Shown here piece after piece: positions 17,278 to 26,919 of a DNA stretch of 64,000 bases. The position numbers were made by a program, and so were the translations under genes. The DNA is from Anaerotruncus sp. Lineage in GTDB: Bacteria > Bacillota > Clostridia > Oscillospirales > Acutalibacteraceae. The notes under the pieces were generated by a model. It worked only from the letters and a program-made list of their open reading frames with translations, ran no database searches and was not told the origin of the DNA. Each line of letters starts with the position of its first letter. The stretch's first letter is position 1. The stretch spans positions 1,215,501 to 1,279,500 of the forward strand of contig CP091724.1 in assembly GCA_022009795.1 (NCBI GenBank), given 5' to 3'.

Positions 17278-17352
17278 CTATTTGCGAAGCTCGCACACCG
17301 CATTATAAGCATTTTCAAGATTGTTATTCACACTTTCAAAATCATTGTATTG
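17278..17352 (-). pseudogene. C-terminal remnant of an unidentified gene
   Basis: On the minus strand about 24 codons (YQYNDFESVNNNLENAYNAV...ELRK, then stop) lead straight into the hairpin terminator at 17226. An in-frame stop lies just upstream. It looks like the tail of a deleted gene. The family cannot be told. Confidence 0.35.
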
Positions 17353-17402
17353 GTATTTTATCTATACTAAAAGATTCTATGTTGAATTTATATTTCTTTT
17401 TC

Positions 17403-17441
17403 AATAAAGTACTTTATTTATAAAAAGGGGTATGCTATAAT
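17403..17441 (+). promoter_or_regulatory. Palindromic operator and -10 of the tetR-type gene
   Basis: A perfect 16-bp palindrome AATAAAGTACTTTATT (17403-17418) lies upstream of TATAAT (17436-17441). It covers the expected -35 region, as in autorepressed TetR-family genes. Confidence 0.6.
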
Positions 17442-17485
17442 ATATTATTGTAGATTATATTCGGCAGGAAAGGAGTTTTTTTGTA

Positions 17486-18058
17486 TTGAAACCATCAAAA
17501 AAGGCAGAGAGAACAAAGGACATCATTGGTATATGCCTTGACTGCTTTGTTGAAAAAGGGTTGACGGTAACGACCACCACAGATCTCTGCAATGCAAACA
17601 ATCTGCAAAACGGTGGTATCTACTATTACTTCGATACAAAAGAAGAAATGGTTTTGGCATGTGCCGAAGAAGCGATTTCCCGCATTGAGCAGAGTGCGTT
17701 CAGCATTGCCCTTGAAGATATCAAAGATGTTGCCAATATGATGAACCATCTCGGCACTCTTGCGGATGAACTGTCTCCGGTTATGCGTTTTTTGGTCAGC
17801 GTATGTGTGTCGCAGGAATACGGCGAGAAAGTAAAGCCGTATCTGGTTCAGGTGGCGGGACGCTACCCTTACTACACGGAGCGAATTGCCGAGATTCTCG
17901 GCTGTACCAAAGAAGAAGTAGAACCGTATGTTCACCTGTCTATTCTGGCGCTGAATAACTATATGATTTTTAATGAGCGTGCGCTGTTCCTACCGCAGAT
18001 AGAGGCGGCAAAAAAGGGTCTGATGCAGCTTGCTGAAAGGAAGTGGAAAACCATATGA
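17486..18058 (+). CDS. TetR/AcrR-family transcriptional regulator
   Basis: The 190 residues show a TetR N-terminal HTH (KDIIGICLDCFVEKGLTVTTTTDLCNANNLQNGGIYYYFDTKEEM) and a ligand-binding helical C-terminus. TTG 17486 is the start, with AAAGGAG upstream. A perfect palindrome over its promoter suggests autoregulation. The next genes are the two surface proteins, separated by about 220 bases with no recognisable coding sequence. Its ligand is unknown. Confidence 0.9.
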   Translation: MKPSKKAERTKDIIGICLDCFVEKGLTVTTTTDLCNANNLQNGGIYYYFDTKEEMVLACAEEAISRIEQSAFSIALEDIKDVANMMNHLGTLADELSPVMRFLVSVCVSQEYGEKVKPYLVQVAGRYPYYTERIAEILGCTKEEVEPYVHLSILALNNYMIFNERALFLPQIEAAKKGLMQLAERKWKTI

Positions 18059-18280
18059 ATGAAATGACGCAGAAACGACGGTCGGATTGACTTCCTTGTC
18101 CTTCGCCTGTGCGACATTGCGGAGGTTATGAAACCGGGATGAAAGAATTTTGCAATAATGAACATGTATTTCATGTGGGATTGAGTATTCTATCTTTTCC
18201 GGTTAAACCTTCTGCCTTCTCCGGCGTGTCCGCTGTCGGAGGAAGAAAATAGCGGACAATTAAAAAATGGAGGAACTGTT

Positions 18281-20278
18281 ATGAAGAAAAAACTATTTGC
18301 AATCCTACTCAGCATTGTAATGGTAGCTGGATTGCTACCGACCGTAGCCTTTGCTGCGGAAAACTACAATCTGTATGTAAACGGCGAACAGTTCACAAGC
18401 GAAAAGCTCTCTATCGCTTGTGGAGAAGGAACCGCAAGCTATGACCCGAATACAAAGACCCTTACGCTTAACAATGCCGCAATTACAAACGGCGGCAAAA
18501 GCGATGAAAGTCCTAAGTACGGTATCAGAGTAGTCGGAGACACCGATTTAACGATCAAACTTTCCGGCACAAACAGCATTACTTTAGATAACGGTGGCGG
18601 AATTTTTGCAGACGGTAGCAGTGATAATTACAATATTATCGGTGACGGTAAGCTTACAATCAATGTAAAATGGGATGCACTCTATACGCTTAATGGCAAC
18701 ATCAGCATATCCGAAGGTGCAGAGCTTGATATAACTTCTGCCCAGGGCTGCGGAATTACTTCTTATAATAAAGGAATACTTTCCATTGACGGCGCAAAGG
18801 TTGCGGTTTCTTCCTATTACACTGCTGCAAGCGCCAGGGAACTGGAAATCAAAAACAACAGTGAGGTTGTTTTGATCGCAAGCGCGGATCAATTTAACGC
18901 AGTGTATATGGGCGATGAAAACGGCGCGGGCAAAATTGAAATTATCAACTCCAAGGTGGAAGCAACAAGCTATTATCCCGCTTTGTTTACCGAGGGCAAT
19001 CTGACGGTTAACGGCGGCGAGGTAAGCTGTACCTCTACTGCGGACAGTGCGATATGGACAAAAGGCGATATTCTGATCAAGGGCGGCGCCAAAGTAACCA
19101 CTGACGGTAAATACCCCATGGGCGGTAACGGATCTTTCACCGTAGAAGAAGCAGAGATTGATGCAAAAAATACGAATGAGAACAATATCCCTGCAATTTT
19201 CGATGAAAGTGTGCCTGTGATTGCCGATGGCTATCACCTGAACTATGCAAAAGCGGTAGACTCCGAAGGAACAGAAATCGACCTGCTTTCCAGCGGAACC
19301 CAATATTTTGCACTATATAAGAATGTTCATTTTATAACAAAGGCTGTCTATCCGGTTTCTTTCGTTGTAACGCCAGACGGTCTGACCAATATTGTTGTTA
19401 AAGTGAATGGTCAGGAGGTTACCGGCTCTGTCAGTTTGGAAGCAGGAACTTATCCTATTGAGGTTACGGCGGATAACTGCGAAGCATACAGCGGCAATAT
19501 AACAGTTACAGCCGATGCAGCAACGCACACGCAAACGATTTCAATGACTTATTTACCTGCCGACTACAGCAAAGTTGACGAAGCTATTGCGAAAGCAAAT
19601 GCCTTGAAGAAAGACGAGTACAAGGATTTCTCTGCTGTGGAAGCGGCTGTTAATGCTGTTGCCCGTGACAAAAACATTACCGAGCAAACAGAGGTTGATG
19701 CAATGGCACAGGCTATTGAAGATGCCATTGCTGCCCTGCAATACAAGGATGCCGACTACACCAAGGTTGATGAAGCCATTGCCAAGGCAAATGCACTGAA
19801 CAAGGACAACTACAAGGACTTCTCTGCTGTAGAAGCTGCTGTCAAAGCTGTTGTCCGTGGTAAAAATATTACGGAGCAGACCGAAGTTGATGCAATGGCT
19901 AAGGCTATTGAAGATGCCATTGCGACTCTGCAATACAAAGATGCTGATTACACTAAGGTTGATGAAGCCATTGCTAAAGCAAATGCCTTGAACAAGAATG
20001 ATTACAAGGATTTCTCCGGTGTGGAAGCTGCTGTCAATGCCGTTGTTCGTGACAAGAACATCACTGAACAGAGCGAAGTGGATGCAATGGCGAAGGCTAT
20101 TGAAGATGCCATTGCTGCTCTTGAGAAAAAACCTACCAGTACTAAACCGGGAACATCCGACAAGAGTCCGCTGACCGGAAATACAAGCAACCTTGCACTG
20201 TGGATTTCCCTGCTGTTAGCCGGCGGCGGCGCAGCCCTTGCTACAATGGTTGCCAGCAGAAAGAAAAAGTACAACTGA
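18281..20278 (+). CDS. Wall-anchored surface protein: beta-helix domain plus three FIVAR-like repeats
   Basis: The product starts with a signal peptide (MKKKLFAILLSIVMVAGLLPTVAFA). Residues ~25-350 are a right-handed beta-helix-like region rich in short ladders (ISISEGAELDITSA, ILSIDGAKVAVSS), as in clostridial 'carbohydrate-binding' surface proteins. A small beta domain follows. Three ~63-residue FIVAR-like helical repeats begin near 427 (ADYSKVDEAIAKANAL). The C-terminus is SPLTGN, a hydrophobic helix and KKKYN, a sortase signal of the SPxTG class. Its last third is nearly identical to the next gene. Confidence 0.85.
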   Translation: MKKKLFAILLSIVMVAGLLPTVAFAAENYNLYVNGEQFTSEKLSIACGEGTASYDPNTKTLTLNNAAITNGGKSDESPKYGIRVVGDTDLTIKLSGTNSITLDNGGGIFADGSSDNYNIIGDGKLTINVKWDALYTLNGNISISEGAELDITSAQGCGITSYNKGILSIDGAKVAVSSYYTAASARELEIKNNSEVVLIASADQFNAVYMGDENGAGKIEIINSKVEATSYYPALFTEGNLTVNGGEVSCTSTADSAIWTKGDILIKGGAKVTTDGKYPMGGNGSFTVEEAEIDAKNTNENNIPAIFDESVPVIADGYHLNYAKAVDSEGTEIDLLSSGTQYFALYKNVHFITKAVYPVSFVVTPDGLTNIVVKVNGQEVTGSVSLEAGTYPIEVTADNCEAYSGNITVTADAATHTQTISMTYLPADYSKVDEAIAKANALKKDEYKDFSAVEAAVNAVARDKNITEQTEVDAMAQAIEDAIAALQYKDADYTKVDEAIAKANALNKDNYKDFSAVEAAVKAVVRGKNITEQTEVDAMAKAIEDAIATLQYKDADYTKVDEAIAKANALNKNDYKDFSGVEAAVNAVVRDKNITEQSEVDAMAKAIEDAIAALEKKPTSTKPGTSDKSPLTGNTSNLALWISLLLAGGGAALATMVASRKKKYN

Positions 20279-20315
20279 TAATTGAATAGCGTTCCCTTAT
20301 TTTGGAGGAATAAAA

Positions 20316-22256
20316 ATGAAGAAGAAACTTCTAAGCCTTCTGCTTGCGTTGTGCCTTGTGATGGCACTTGTTCCGATGACAGCGTTTGCTGAAGGAACTT
20401 CAGTAGATAATTGGGACGGTACGGCAGATACAAGCTGGTACACCGACCATAAGACGGATACTGAATACCATTTCACCACTGCCGAACAGTTGGCCGGTTT
20501 AGCGCAGTTAGTCAATGACAAAACTGCATCTGTATCATTTGAAGGAAAAACGATTTACTTAGATAATGACCTCGACTTATCCGGCTACCAGTGGACCCCC
20601 ATTGGAAATGGCAACAACTTTGTCAGACATTTTGCTGGTACCTTTGATGGGCAACATCATAAAATCATGAATCTGTACCATCACTATACTGGGGACGAAC
20701 TTGTTCGAAATGGACTTTTCGGAGTTGTTTCTGACGGTGGTACATTAAAGAATTTACTTGTTATAGACGCTGATATTGCCTCAAATGATGGTTCGTTACT
20801 TGCCGGCATTTTGGCAGATTGGGTCAATGGCGGCACAGTTGAAAACTGCTATACAAGCGGAAAAATAGAAAACAATGTTGGCAGCAAGTTCGTTGGTGGG
20901 CTGATTGGTCAATGCACTTGGAGTACACAGGTAAAAGGCTGTGGCTCAGACGCCACGGTTATCAGTACAGAATCCGATGAAGATCATGTTGATACCGTTG
21001 GCGGGCTGATTGGTCAGTGGGAAAACTCTGCGGACAGCTCGTCGATTACCGATTGTTGGTTTGGCGGTTCTGTTTCCTGCAATAATATCTATTCAGCTGT
21101 AGGTGGTATTCTCGGTGCAAACTTTGAAAACTTCTCTGGGAACAAGCCTGGCGTAATAATCAAAAATTGCATAGTTGCAACAAAAAACATCACTGGCGCT
21201 GAGCCTGGCAATATCACTTGGATTACAGCTGTTGTAAAGACCCATGTTACCGACTGCATTTGGCCGGATACCCCTCCTGATGGTGTAACGCTTGATGAAG
21301 AAAAATATCCTGATAATAAAGGCAATTACTTAGCCGTTGCTAAGCTGGTGGTTGATTGGGATGCAGGTACTGCGGGTGCCGACCCGACCTTTGACCAGTC
21401 ATCGTGCGGCACTGCTGTCTCCAACTTCACCTCCGCAGATGTCCTTGCTGGCTTGCAAACCAATGCCGGTGCGGGCGTTGAATGGGTTGCCGGAATCGGT
21501 CATCCAACTTTTGTGTGGGATGACAATAACATCCCCGCTGATTACACAGCTGTCGATGCAGCCATCGCAAGGGCAACGGCTCTTGATAGCAGCCTTTATA
21601 CAAATTATTCTGCGGTAGAAGATTCCATTAACTCTGTTGACCGAGCAAAAAGCAAAGCCCAGCAAACAGAGGTTGATGCAATGGCGAAGGCTATTGAAGA
21701 TGCCATTGCTGCCCTGCAATACAAGGATGCTGATTACACAAAGGTTGATGCAGCCATTGCCAAAGCAAATGCACTGAACAAGGATGACTACAAGGATTTC
21801 TCCGGTGTGGAAGCTGCTGTCAAGGCTGTTGTCCGTGGTAAAAATATTACGGAGCAATCTGAAGTAGACAAGATGGCAAAGGCTATCGAAGATGCGATTG
21901 CGACTCTGCAATACAAAGATGCTGATTACACAAAGGTTGATGCAGCCATTGCCAAAGCAAATGCACTAAACAAGAATGACTACAAGGATTTCTCCGGTGT
22001 GGAAGCTGCTGTCAAGGCTGTTGTCCGTGGTAAAAATATTACGGAGCAATCCGAAGTTGATGCAATGGCTAAGGCTATCGAAGATGCGATTGCTGCTCTT
22101 GAGAAAAAACCTGCCAGTACCAAACCGGGAACATCCGACAAGAGTCCGCTGACCGGAAATACAAGCAACCTTGCACTGTGGATTTCTCTGCTGTTTGCCA
22201 GCGGCGGCGCAGTTATCATAACAACCGTTTACGGTAGAAAGAAAAAGTACAACTGA
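20316..22256 (+). CDS. Wall-anchored surface protein: GLUG-like domain plus three FIVAR-like repeats
   Basis: This is a paralogue of the preceding gene, 38 bases downstream with GGAGG before the start. It has a signal peptide. Residues ~25-390 form a beta-helix with GLUG-type motifs (NGLFGVVSDGGTLKNL, GGLIGQ, VGGILGANF). Three FIVAR-like repeats follow from ~408; the first is divergent and the other two are near copies of the neighbour's. The SPLTGN anchor, membrane helix and KKKYN tail are the same. It is probably covalently attached to the wall as an adhesin. Confidence 0.85.
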   Translation: MKKKLLSLLLALCLVMALVPMTAFAEGTSVDNWDGTADTSWYTDHKTDTEYHFTTAEQLAGLAQLVNDKTASVSFEGKTIYLDNDLDLSGYQWTPIGNGNNFVRHFAGTFDGQHHKIMNLYHHYTGDELVRNGLFGVVSDGGTLKNLLVIDADIASNDGSLLAGILADWVNGGTVENCYTSGKIENNVGSKFVGGLIGQCTWSTQVKGCGSDATVISTESDEDHVDTVGGLIGQWENSADSSSITDCWFGGSVSCNNIYSAVGGILGANFENFSGNKPGVIIKNCIVATKNITGAEPGNITWITAVVKTHVTDCIWPDTPPDGVTLDEEKYPDNKGNYLAVAKLVVDWDAGTAGADPTFDQSSCGTAVSNFTSADVLAGLQTNAGAGVEWVAGIGHPTFVWDDNNIPADYTAVDAAIARATALDSSLYTNYSAVEDSINSVDRAKSKAQQTEVDAMAKAIEDAIAALQYKDADYTKVDAAIAKANALNKDDYKDFSGVEAAVKAVVRGKNITEQSEVDKMAKAIEDAIATLQYKDADYTKVDAAIAKANALNKNDYKDFSGVEAAVKAVVRGKNITEQSEVDAMAKAIEDAIAALEKKPASTKPGTSDKSPLTGNTSNLALWISLLFASGGAVIITTVYGRKKKYN

Positions 22257-22299
22257 TAATTGAATAGTGTTCCCTTGCTCCATCTTCCGAGCAAAACAA

Positions 22300-22327
22300 A
22301 AGCGTCGTAGCAATACGGCGCTTTTTT
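22300..22327 (+). terminator. Terminator after the surface-protein pair
   Basis: The stem AGCGTCGT/ACGGCGCT is followed by six T. It ends the two-gene unit. Confidence 0.7.
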
Positions 22328-22370
22328 ATGATGTATAAAAAAAGGAAAAAAGAACTGATTTTTTTCAGCT

Positions 22371-22640
22371 CTTTTTTGTGGCAGAGGTATTAGAATTTGA
22401 ACCTAAAATAACGGAGTCAGAGCCTCGCAATCTTTTTTCAAAACCGCCTGTTTAAGCCATTTTTCAGACTTTGCGTCTCTCAAAAATCTCTCAGAATTTT
22501 ATTTTTACTCAGCACAGCAAATTCGTATGAGAAATTGCGAACCTTACACTGAGGTGTCGAAAGAAGCTCTAAATCCGCATTATCATTTACAGTAGGGTAC
22601 TGCACCGTTTGGTGACGAAGAATATAAAAGGTCATTCAGT
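22371..22640. repeat. Dispersed repeat family, copy 1 (with degenerate tRNA-3'-half motif)
   Basis: The left end (GGCAGAGGTATTAGAATTTG) is a degenerate copy of the tRNA-like module seen at 31611 and 40712. The right 170 bp (ACACTGAGGTGTCGAAAG, TGCACCGTTTGGTGACGAAG) matches 26655-26815. I see no gene here. Confidence 0.7.
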
Positions 22641-22671
22641 CGGATTTAAACTGAAAGCCGGTCTCATATTC

Positions 22672-23510
22672 TATTGCTTCCTGTTTAAACATTCATTGAT
22701 AACATTTGATATATCGTCATTGATACAAATGGATTTATGCCGTATTTCAGTCGGACAAACCGTCTGACCTTTATTGATGCAAGCATAGGTGGCATTGGGA
22801 TTTTTTTAGCCGTCATCTGCCAAAAACGGATATTTGATAATAACCGGCGTGTTATAGCCGACGCCTAATTCAAGAAAGAGGATTTTTTTCGTTTGCACGG
22901 GTGCGGAGGAAGTTTTTCATACCGTTCTGCCGCACGATGCCAACCCTCGTCCTCAACGAATTTGTCATCACTTCGCAAGTTCATTGTAAGCGGTTTTCCG
23001 CAATGCGGACAGACAGGCAAAAGCTCGGTCGGAATTTTCATATCCTTTTGCCGATTGAGCATTTCAAGAACAGCAGCCTCGTTGTCAAAAGTTTCCTGAC
23101 AGCACGGCTCACTGCATTGAAACAGACCGTAATCGCCCTGCGTGTAGAAAAAGTCGCTTTTTTTGTCAAAGCCTGCCTTTTTGAAAGCAATGGTCAACAT
23201 TTGTTGTGATTACAAAATAGTCCTTATCTGTCATAAGTTTTAGAAGATTTTCATAGACCGGATTTGGCGCATCTTGATAACGATTCACAAAAATATATCT
23301 GCTCCAATATGCCCAATACTCCTCCGGAGTTTGATAGGGGTAAAATCCGCCCGAATACATATCCTTAAATCCGTATTTTTGGCGGAAATCGGAAAAGTAT
23401 TTTTCAAACCTCTCTCCGCTGTAAGTGAAGCCTGCGGCGGTGGAAAGACCTGCACCTGCACCGATTACAACAGCATCAGCCGTACGGATTTTTTTCCTTT
23501 TAATTTTTTT
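22672..23510 (-). CDS. SirTM-like sirtuin (protein ADP-ribosyltransferase); frame disrupted
   Basis: Joined frames give AVVIGAGAGLSTAAGFTYSG (Rossmann NAD-binding start of sirtuins), YFVITTNVDHCFQKAGF (the TTNxDxxFxKAGF segment of class M sirtuins), then SEPCCQ and PVCPHCGKPL, a Cys pair arrangement suggesting zinc binding. PFWQMTAKNPNATYACIN is near the C-terminus. Class M sirtuins mono-ADP-ribosylate a partner rather than deacylate. At least three one-base breaks occur at A/T runs (about 22808, 23195, 23495). No clear start codon is visible, and the gene begins just after the macrodomain stop. Confidence 0.8.
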
Positions 23511-23515
23511 CTATA

Positions 23516-24292
23516 TTATCCGAGATATTCTCGGTAGATTTCATAGTCTGAATTTTTGAAAACATTGAATATCACCTTAATTTTGCTGTTTGTCAGCCTT
23601 TTGTATTCGCTAATGGTTTCGATTGCGATTTTTGCCCCTTTGTCGTTCGGAAAATGAAATTCGCCTGTGGATATACAACAAAACGCAACGCTGTTTAGCT
23701 TGTATTCGTCTGCAAGTGCCAAGCAAGAACGGTAGCAAGAACGCAGTAATGCGCAGTCCTTTTCTGTCAATTTGCCTGTAACAATCGGACCTACCGTATG
23801 CAAAATATATTTGCACGGAAGATTATACGCAGATGTGATTTTTGCCGTTCCGGTTGCTTCATCTTTGCCTTGCACTTTCATAATTTCGGCACATTTTAGA
23901 CGAAGTTGAACACCCGAAAATGTGTGAATGGCATTGTCTATGCAACCGTGATTCGGGCAAAAGCAGCCGAGCATTTGGCTGTTCGCCGCATTGACGATTG
24001 CATCACATTTCAGCATTGTAATATCGCCCTGCCATAAATAAATGTCAGGTTTAATCGGCTCTATATCGTCAATACTTGTTATTCTTTTTTTGAGCAATTT
24101 CCTCTTGCAAATATTCATCCTGCACGCTTAGAAATTTTTTTATCTATCGGCAACGGCAAACGAACATTGAATAATGCACGAAGCAATTTTTTCTGCTCGG
24201 TTTCGTCTTTCGGAATGGAAATATCTGCGTATTCGGGTTGCTCGTTTAATAATTCTGTTATTAAATATTGTCTTTTTCTCTGCTTGTGTCAT
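23516..24292 (-). CDS. Zinc-type macrodomain ADP-ribosyl hydrolase; frame disrupted
   Basis: Residues ~80-255 are a macrodomain: WQGDITMLKCDAIVNAAN, then CFCPNHGCIDNAIHTFSG, whose Cys-Cys-His set is the zinc-binding variant that travels with SirTM sirtuins, then GPIVTG and the C-terminal FCCISTGEFHFP. An N-terminal helical extension (QYLITELLNEQPEYADISIPKDETEQ) is typical of the family. The start is ATG 24292, overlapping the upstream gene's expected TGA. Breaks at A-runs near 24270 and 24088 separate the N-terminus from the core. It would remove ADP-ribose added by the sirtuin. Confidence 0.85.
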
Positions 24293-24907
24293 AATTTTTT
24301 TCAACCGCCTTTACGGGACAAATAGTAAAGCAATTCCCACAATGCAAGCAACTGCTTTGAATAATTCTTGCATATCCGTTTGCAAAATCAATACATCCTT
24401 GCGGACAGACTTCCAAACATTTCTTGCAACCGATACACTTATCTGTTATACAATAGCCGTCAATTGTTTTTATACCGTTTCCAAATGAGAAAGAAGCTCT
24501 CTCAATAGGCTTTTTTGAAAGGTCAAACCATTCTCCGCAACCGTAATAAATTCTAAACACGGTAAGAGCCGTGCGAGACTCTTTGGTGGGATAGATTTCG
24601 CTCATATAGCTGTTTTTTTCTCAAACAACCTATTAAGATAATCGCTGCCGATTTCCTCAACCTTTCCTCTGACAGAAATTGCAACGCAAGAAAGTGTGTC
24701 CGTGCCTTTTTGTACCTGTTAAAGAAACATATCCGCAACGCTTTAATCGAGCATAAAAAAATTCTTGCCCCTTGCGGTAAGAAAGTACAGCCCGTTTTCG
24801 TCATAGTCCATAATGTCTATGGCGCATGTTACGGGCAAGCCGTTCTCATCCACAGTTGCCATAACAGTTGAATGTATTTCTTCTGTAAGATATTTAAGAT
24901 AATTCAT
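24289..24907 (-). CDS. Pyridoxamine-5'-phosphate-oxidase-like/4Fe-4S ferredoxin fusion; frame disrupted
   Basis: The N-terminal ~120 residues form a flavin-binding split barrel (MNYLKYLTEEIHSTVMATVDENGLPVTCAIDIMDYDENGLYFLTARG). The C-terminus has two CxxCxxCxxxC clusters (CIGCKKCLEVCPQGC, CLHCGNCFTICP) for two 4Fe-4S centres. Such fusions are electron-transfer flavoproteins of unknown substrate. GGAGGG precedes ATG 24907. It is broken once or twice between 24600 and 24760, and the written frame runs past the expected ATGA junction to 24261. It heads the macrodomain-sirtuin operon. Confidence 0.75.
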
Positions 24908-24968
24908 TGTTCCCTCCGTGCAAGGCAGAAAGCCACGCAAGAAAGGGCTTGCGTGGCTCTCGTGTTCA

Positions 24969-25743
24969 TTAGAACTTGCCGTTTTGATTCTGCCAAGTTG
25001 ATTTTTCGGCAATAGTCTCCATTACGTCCCAATGTTCTGCAATTTTGCCGTTTTCAACTCTCCACAAATCATAATAAGCTGTAGCTGCTCCGCCGAAAGT
25101 TCCCTCGCTGACCGCAAGCACATAATTGCCCTGTGCAAGCACCTGATGAACCGTAGTATAAATCATCTGAATGCCCTGCTTACCGAGTGCTTCAAGTGCT
25201 GCGCCGAGTCCCGAAAGTCCGTCTGCAATGCCTGTGTTATGCTGAATGTAAGTGTCACCGTCAAAGTAATCGGACGTCTTTTCAGGACGATTGCCCTGCA
25301 TTACATCATAAAGGAAATTCTTTATAAGCTCACGGGTTTCCTCTGTTTTTATCAAGGTCATTGATTTCCATAGTTCCGTCAATCTGTGTGTGACCTGATG
25401 GATTAGGCTCTGCCTTGTTTGCAAGGTTATCCCAGTGTTCTGCAATTTTGCCGTTTTCATCAAAGCGGAAAATGTCAAAGGCAACCTGCTCGCCCGCACC
25501 TGCAAAGTTATAAACCGTCTGCAAGAACACCTTGTTGCCGTCCTCGAAAGCACGAATGTTGTTTACAGTTGTTTTTACCGGAGCCGAAGCAAGGTAGGAA
25601 ACCGAGCCTACAAAAGCATCTCTGCCTGTTCCGTATGCAAGATTGTGCTGAACGTATCCCTCTGCAAGAAGCTCGGAAGCCTTTTCTGTGTCGCCTGTTG
25701 CAAATGTGTTAATAAGTGCAAGTGCTTTTTCTGTATTTGTCAT
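24969..25743 (-). CDS. Tandem SnoaL-like (NTF2-fold) protein; frame disrupted
   Basis: Two SnoaL-type domains are joined. The first (MTNTEKALALINTFATGDTEKASELLAEGYVQHN) and the second (LIKNFLYDVMQGNRPEKTSDYFDGDTYIQHN) each end with a DxxRxENGKIAEHWD-like motif. The frames meet at an A-run near 25352; one A fewer gives NDLDKTEETRELIKNF. Members bind or act on small polyketide-like or unidentified metabolites. It is divergent from the HxlR gene with three operator-like repeats between, so it is probably its target. Confidence 0.8.
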
Positions 25744-25922
25744 TGTAATTACCTCTTTCTTGTCGTTTGATTTATTGCTAAAAAAATCTTTCTAAAAAAA
25801 TATTCATTTTGGATTTCTCCTTATCTGTGCTTTGAGTTACGAAACGGCCCTTCTCCGTAGCTCTTGACTTCATTATATCTGCGTCGGTATCATTTGTAAA
25901 GTAAGCACAATATTGTACCGTA

Positions 25923-26081
25923 GTTACCAAAAAGATACTATTGGGCGGTTACCAAACAGAAACTAATGCGTAAACACAAGGGTTTTTCGGAGTTTTTTTC
26001 TGATTTGAAAAAATTTTTTTCACTTGACGGAAATAATTTCTGTATGGTATATTGAATCTGTAAGTAACCAAAAGATACTAT
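25923..26081. promoter_or_regulatory. HxlR-type operator repeats in the divergent intergenic region
   Basis: The motif GTTACCAAAAAGATACTATT (25923-25942) recurs almost exactly at 26063-26081 (TAACCAAAAGATACTATT). A third, weaker copy (GTTACCAAACAGAAACTAA) starts at 25948. The copy at 26063 lies just downstream of a TTGACG/TATATT promoter driving the HxlR gene. Confidence 0.65.
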
Positions 26082-26095
26082 TACAGAGGTAGCAT

Positions 26096-26433
26096 ATGAA
26101 CGAGAAAAACCAAAAGAGCTTCCGGCTTGCCCTGTGGAAACCACGCTGACCTTAATCGGAGACAAATGGAAAGTTCTGATATTAAGAGATTTAATGCCCG
26201 GCACAAAGCGTTTTGGCGAGCTGAAAAAATCTATCGGAACAGTGTCGCAAAAGGTGTTGACCGCACAGCTTCGTGATATGGAAGCAAACGGGCTTGTGCA
26301 CAGAGAGGTATATGCCGAGGTTCCGCCGAGAGTGGAATATTCCCTGACGGAATTGGGTCAAAGTCTCAAGCCGATACTTGACGCTATGCAAATTTGGGGC
26401 GAGGACTACAAAAGCAGTGTAACAGAGAAATAA
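26096..26433 (+). CDS. HxlR-family winged-helix regulator; frame disrupted near start
   Basis: The product is a typical ~112-residue HxlR protein: CPVETTLTLIGDKWKVLILRDL, KRFGELKKSIGTVSQKVLTAQLRDMEANGLVHR, then PPRVEYSLTELGQSL. ATG 26096 (after AGAGGT) reads MNEK. The frame is then lost at the A-run (GAGAAAAACC) and resumes at codon 5-6 as PKELPACPVE. Family members sense redox, aldehyde or drug signals. Repeats on both sides of its promoter suggest control of itself and the divergent SnoaL gene. Confidence 0.88.
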
Positions 26434-26577
26434 AATTTTTTGCCACAACAAGATTACAACAGGAATTTGTAATTCTCAGATAAGATAATTTGAATAATCC
26501 TTATAATCCGTGCTAAACGGCATATACAAAATCGTTTTAGTTGCGGTTTCGGGGAAAAAGTAAATTAAAATCAATAG

Positions 26578-26616
26578 GAGGACTTGTTCACACTTTGTGT
26601 CTCAAGTCCTCTTTTT
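26578..26616 (+). terminator. Terminator downstream of the HxlR gene
   Basis: The stem GAGGACTTG/CAAGTCCTC is followed by five T. Confidence 0.75.
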
Positions 26617-26654
26617 GATATTGATGTATAGTGGTATTAAACTTGTTTTTTTTT

Positions 26655-26815
26655 GAAAAGTCTCTCAGAATTTTATTTTTGCTCAGCACGGCAAATTCGT
26701 ATGAGGAATTACAAACCTTACACTGAGGTGTCGAAAGAAGTTCTAAATCCACATTATTTTTTATAGTATGGTACTGCACCATTTGGTGACGAAGAATATA
26801 AAAGAGGTCATTATT
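26655..26815. repeat. Dispersed repeat family, copy 2
   Basis: It shares GTCTCTCAGAATTTTATTTT, GCAAATTCGTATGAGGAATT, ACACTGAGGTGTCGAAAG and TTTGGTGACGAAGAATATAA with copy 1 and, in part, copy 4. It ends about 100 bp before the integrase frame. Confidence 0.7.
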
Positions 26816-26919
26816 CAATTTTACGCTGTTTATACTTCTTCTGTTTTTATTACTTTTGCGTTTGCAACTGGTATCACCTTAACATTGAGAAAGCGAACTA
26901 CACGCAAAAGAATAAATAC

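Noticed and set aside
18584..19303. 239-codon minus-strand frame opposite the surface protein
   Set aside because: The plus-strand frame has a signal peptide, repeats and an anchor. The minus frame is a shadow without a ribosome site.
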